Source: Lanius collurio
Taxonomy: Eukaryota; Chordata; Aves; Passeriformes; Laniidae
DNA length: 64,000 nucleotides
Assembly: GCA_020086605.1 (NCBI GenBank)
Contig: JACBWW010000015.1
Coordinates: forward strand, 8,241,251 to 8,305,250
Direction: 5' to 3'
The notes below the pieces were generated by a model. That model saw only the letters and a program-made list of their open reading frames with translations. It did no database searches and was not told where the DNA came from. The position numbers and the translations under genes are program-made. Positions within the stretch are counted from its first letter, which is position 1. Every line of letters begins with the position of its first letter. This document shows, one piece after another, positions 63,270-64,000 of this stretch.

Positions 63270-64000
63270 GTATCTGCCAAATAAGATCATGAAGGGGGGC
63301 AAATGCAATTATATAATTACATAATGTACTGTACTGTTTGAGCAAAACTTGGTTTTTTTACATTTTGAGTCCTTGACTTTGTAACTTCAGTAATTATTCA
63401 TAACTGAAAGCATTTTATGCTTCTTGGAACAAGCTAGCAAGGTAAGTTCTATCATACAACATTACAAAACGGCATGGAATTGCATCAGAATGTTTTAGCG
63501 TACTGTGAGAAATTCTGACTTACTAAACAGCAAGTGAGAATTGAATGCTTTTGTCCCCACCCCGCCCTGGTCCCATCCTTTATATGTCTATATCTTTCTG
63601 CAGAGGCAGCCCTAAACCCTAAACTACTTCACATTTCCTAGCACAGCCCCCTGACCTCTCATTTAGTGTTCTTTGTTTTCCACCTCCTTCCACTTATCCT
63701 TACTGGATTGCAATTCCAGCCATTCTTAACTAGGCACTCTGTCCTTCCCTGGTTTTCAAGAGCTCTTATCTGGCCAGCTCCCAGTTTGTTCACAGCTCCT
63801 GACAGTGGCCTCTTATGTCATTCAGTGCAGATCCTAAGTGCACCCTACACTCCTGGCTGAAGCTTCTCTTCAAACTATCCTAGCCTCTCTAGCCTAATGG
63901 AAGGCATAGAAATCCACCAGCCTCTAAAGGATTTAAGCTGCTTAGATTGGGTTCTGTGATAAACATAGCCAGTACAATACATAATCTTTGCTTTAGGGCA

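Larger units (their letters stand above)
27724..64000 (-). other. PALLD: Large 5' PALLD intron (more than 36 kb)
   Basis: Everything upstream of the Ig1 exon appears to be one intron, because the long exon that encodes the palladin N-terminus and the first half of Ig1 is absent. It includes CR1 copy C, the SINE, the CpG-enriched block, simple repeats and the N gap. Between these I see unique AT-rich sequence: about 29070-38011, 38022-43321, 43801-44502 and 44629-64000. Open frames are mostly below 110 codons, without recognisable products. The assignment as a single intron is inferred from the missing 5' exon. Confidence 0.75.

Overview
The window is nuclear DNA from a bird, almost all of it intronic. 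Three chicken-repeat-1 (CR1) LINE 3' ends, an avian ERVL-like provirus remnant and a tRNA-Ile-headed, CR1-tailed SINE support birds; that SINE type (TguSINE1-like) makes a passerine the most likely host, though species cannot be read from the sequence. There are no bacterial or phage features.

The only protein-coding gene recognised is PALLD (palladin, an actin-bundling immunoglobulin-domain scaffold), on the minus strand. Eight internal coding exons lie between 27723 and 9470, in transcript order: 27723-27545, 25205-25139, 24556-24451, 23523-23449, 20878-20737, 19178-19155 (a 24-nt microexon), 10669-10550 and 9782-9470. All have AG acceptors and GT donors, and the phases join into one open frame of 341 complete codons (1026 nt). 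They encode the second half of Ig domain 1, a Ser/Thr-rich linker, all of Ig domain 2 and the start of the proline-rich region. The first coding exon lies beyond 64000 and the 3' part of the gene lies before position 1.

Region by region: 1-9469 is intron with one CR1. 9470-27723 is the exon cluster, with an ERVL-like remnant (19464-20727) and a second CR1 (22525-23070). 27724-64000 is more than 36 kb of one 5' intron holding a third CR1, the SINE, simple repeats, a 10-N assembly gap and a CpG-enriched block near 43.3-43.8 kb that may be an alternative first exon or promoter.

The most notable point is the provirus: its 3' LTR ends 9 bp inside the intron after the donor of an Ig2 coding exon, antisense to PALLD, in the same intron that precedes the frame-preserving 24-nt microexon. 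I found no previously undescribed multi-gene system. Protein comparisons rest on recalled human palladin, not on a search.
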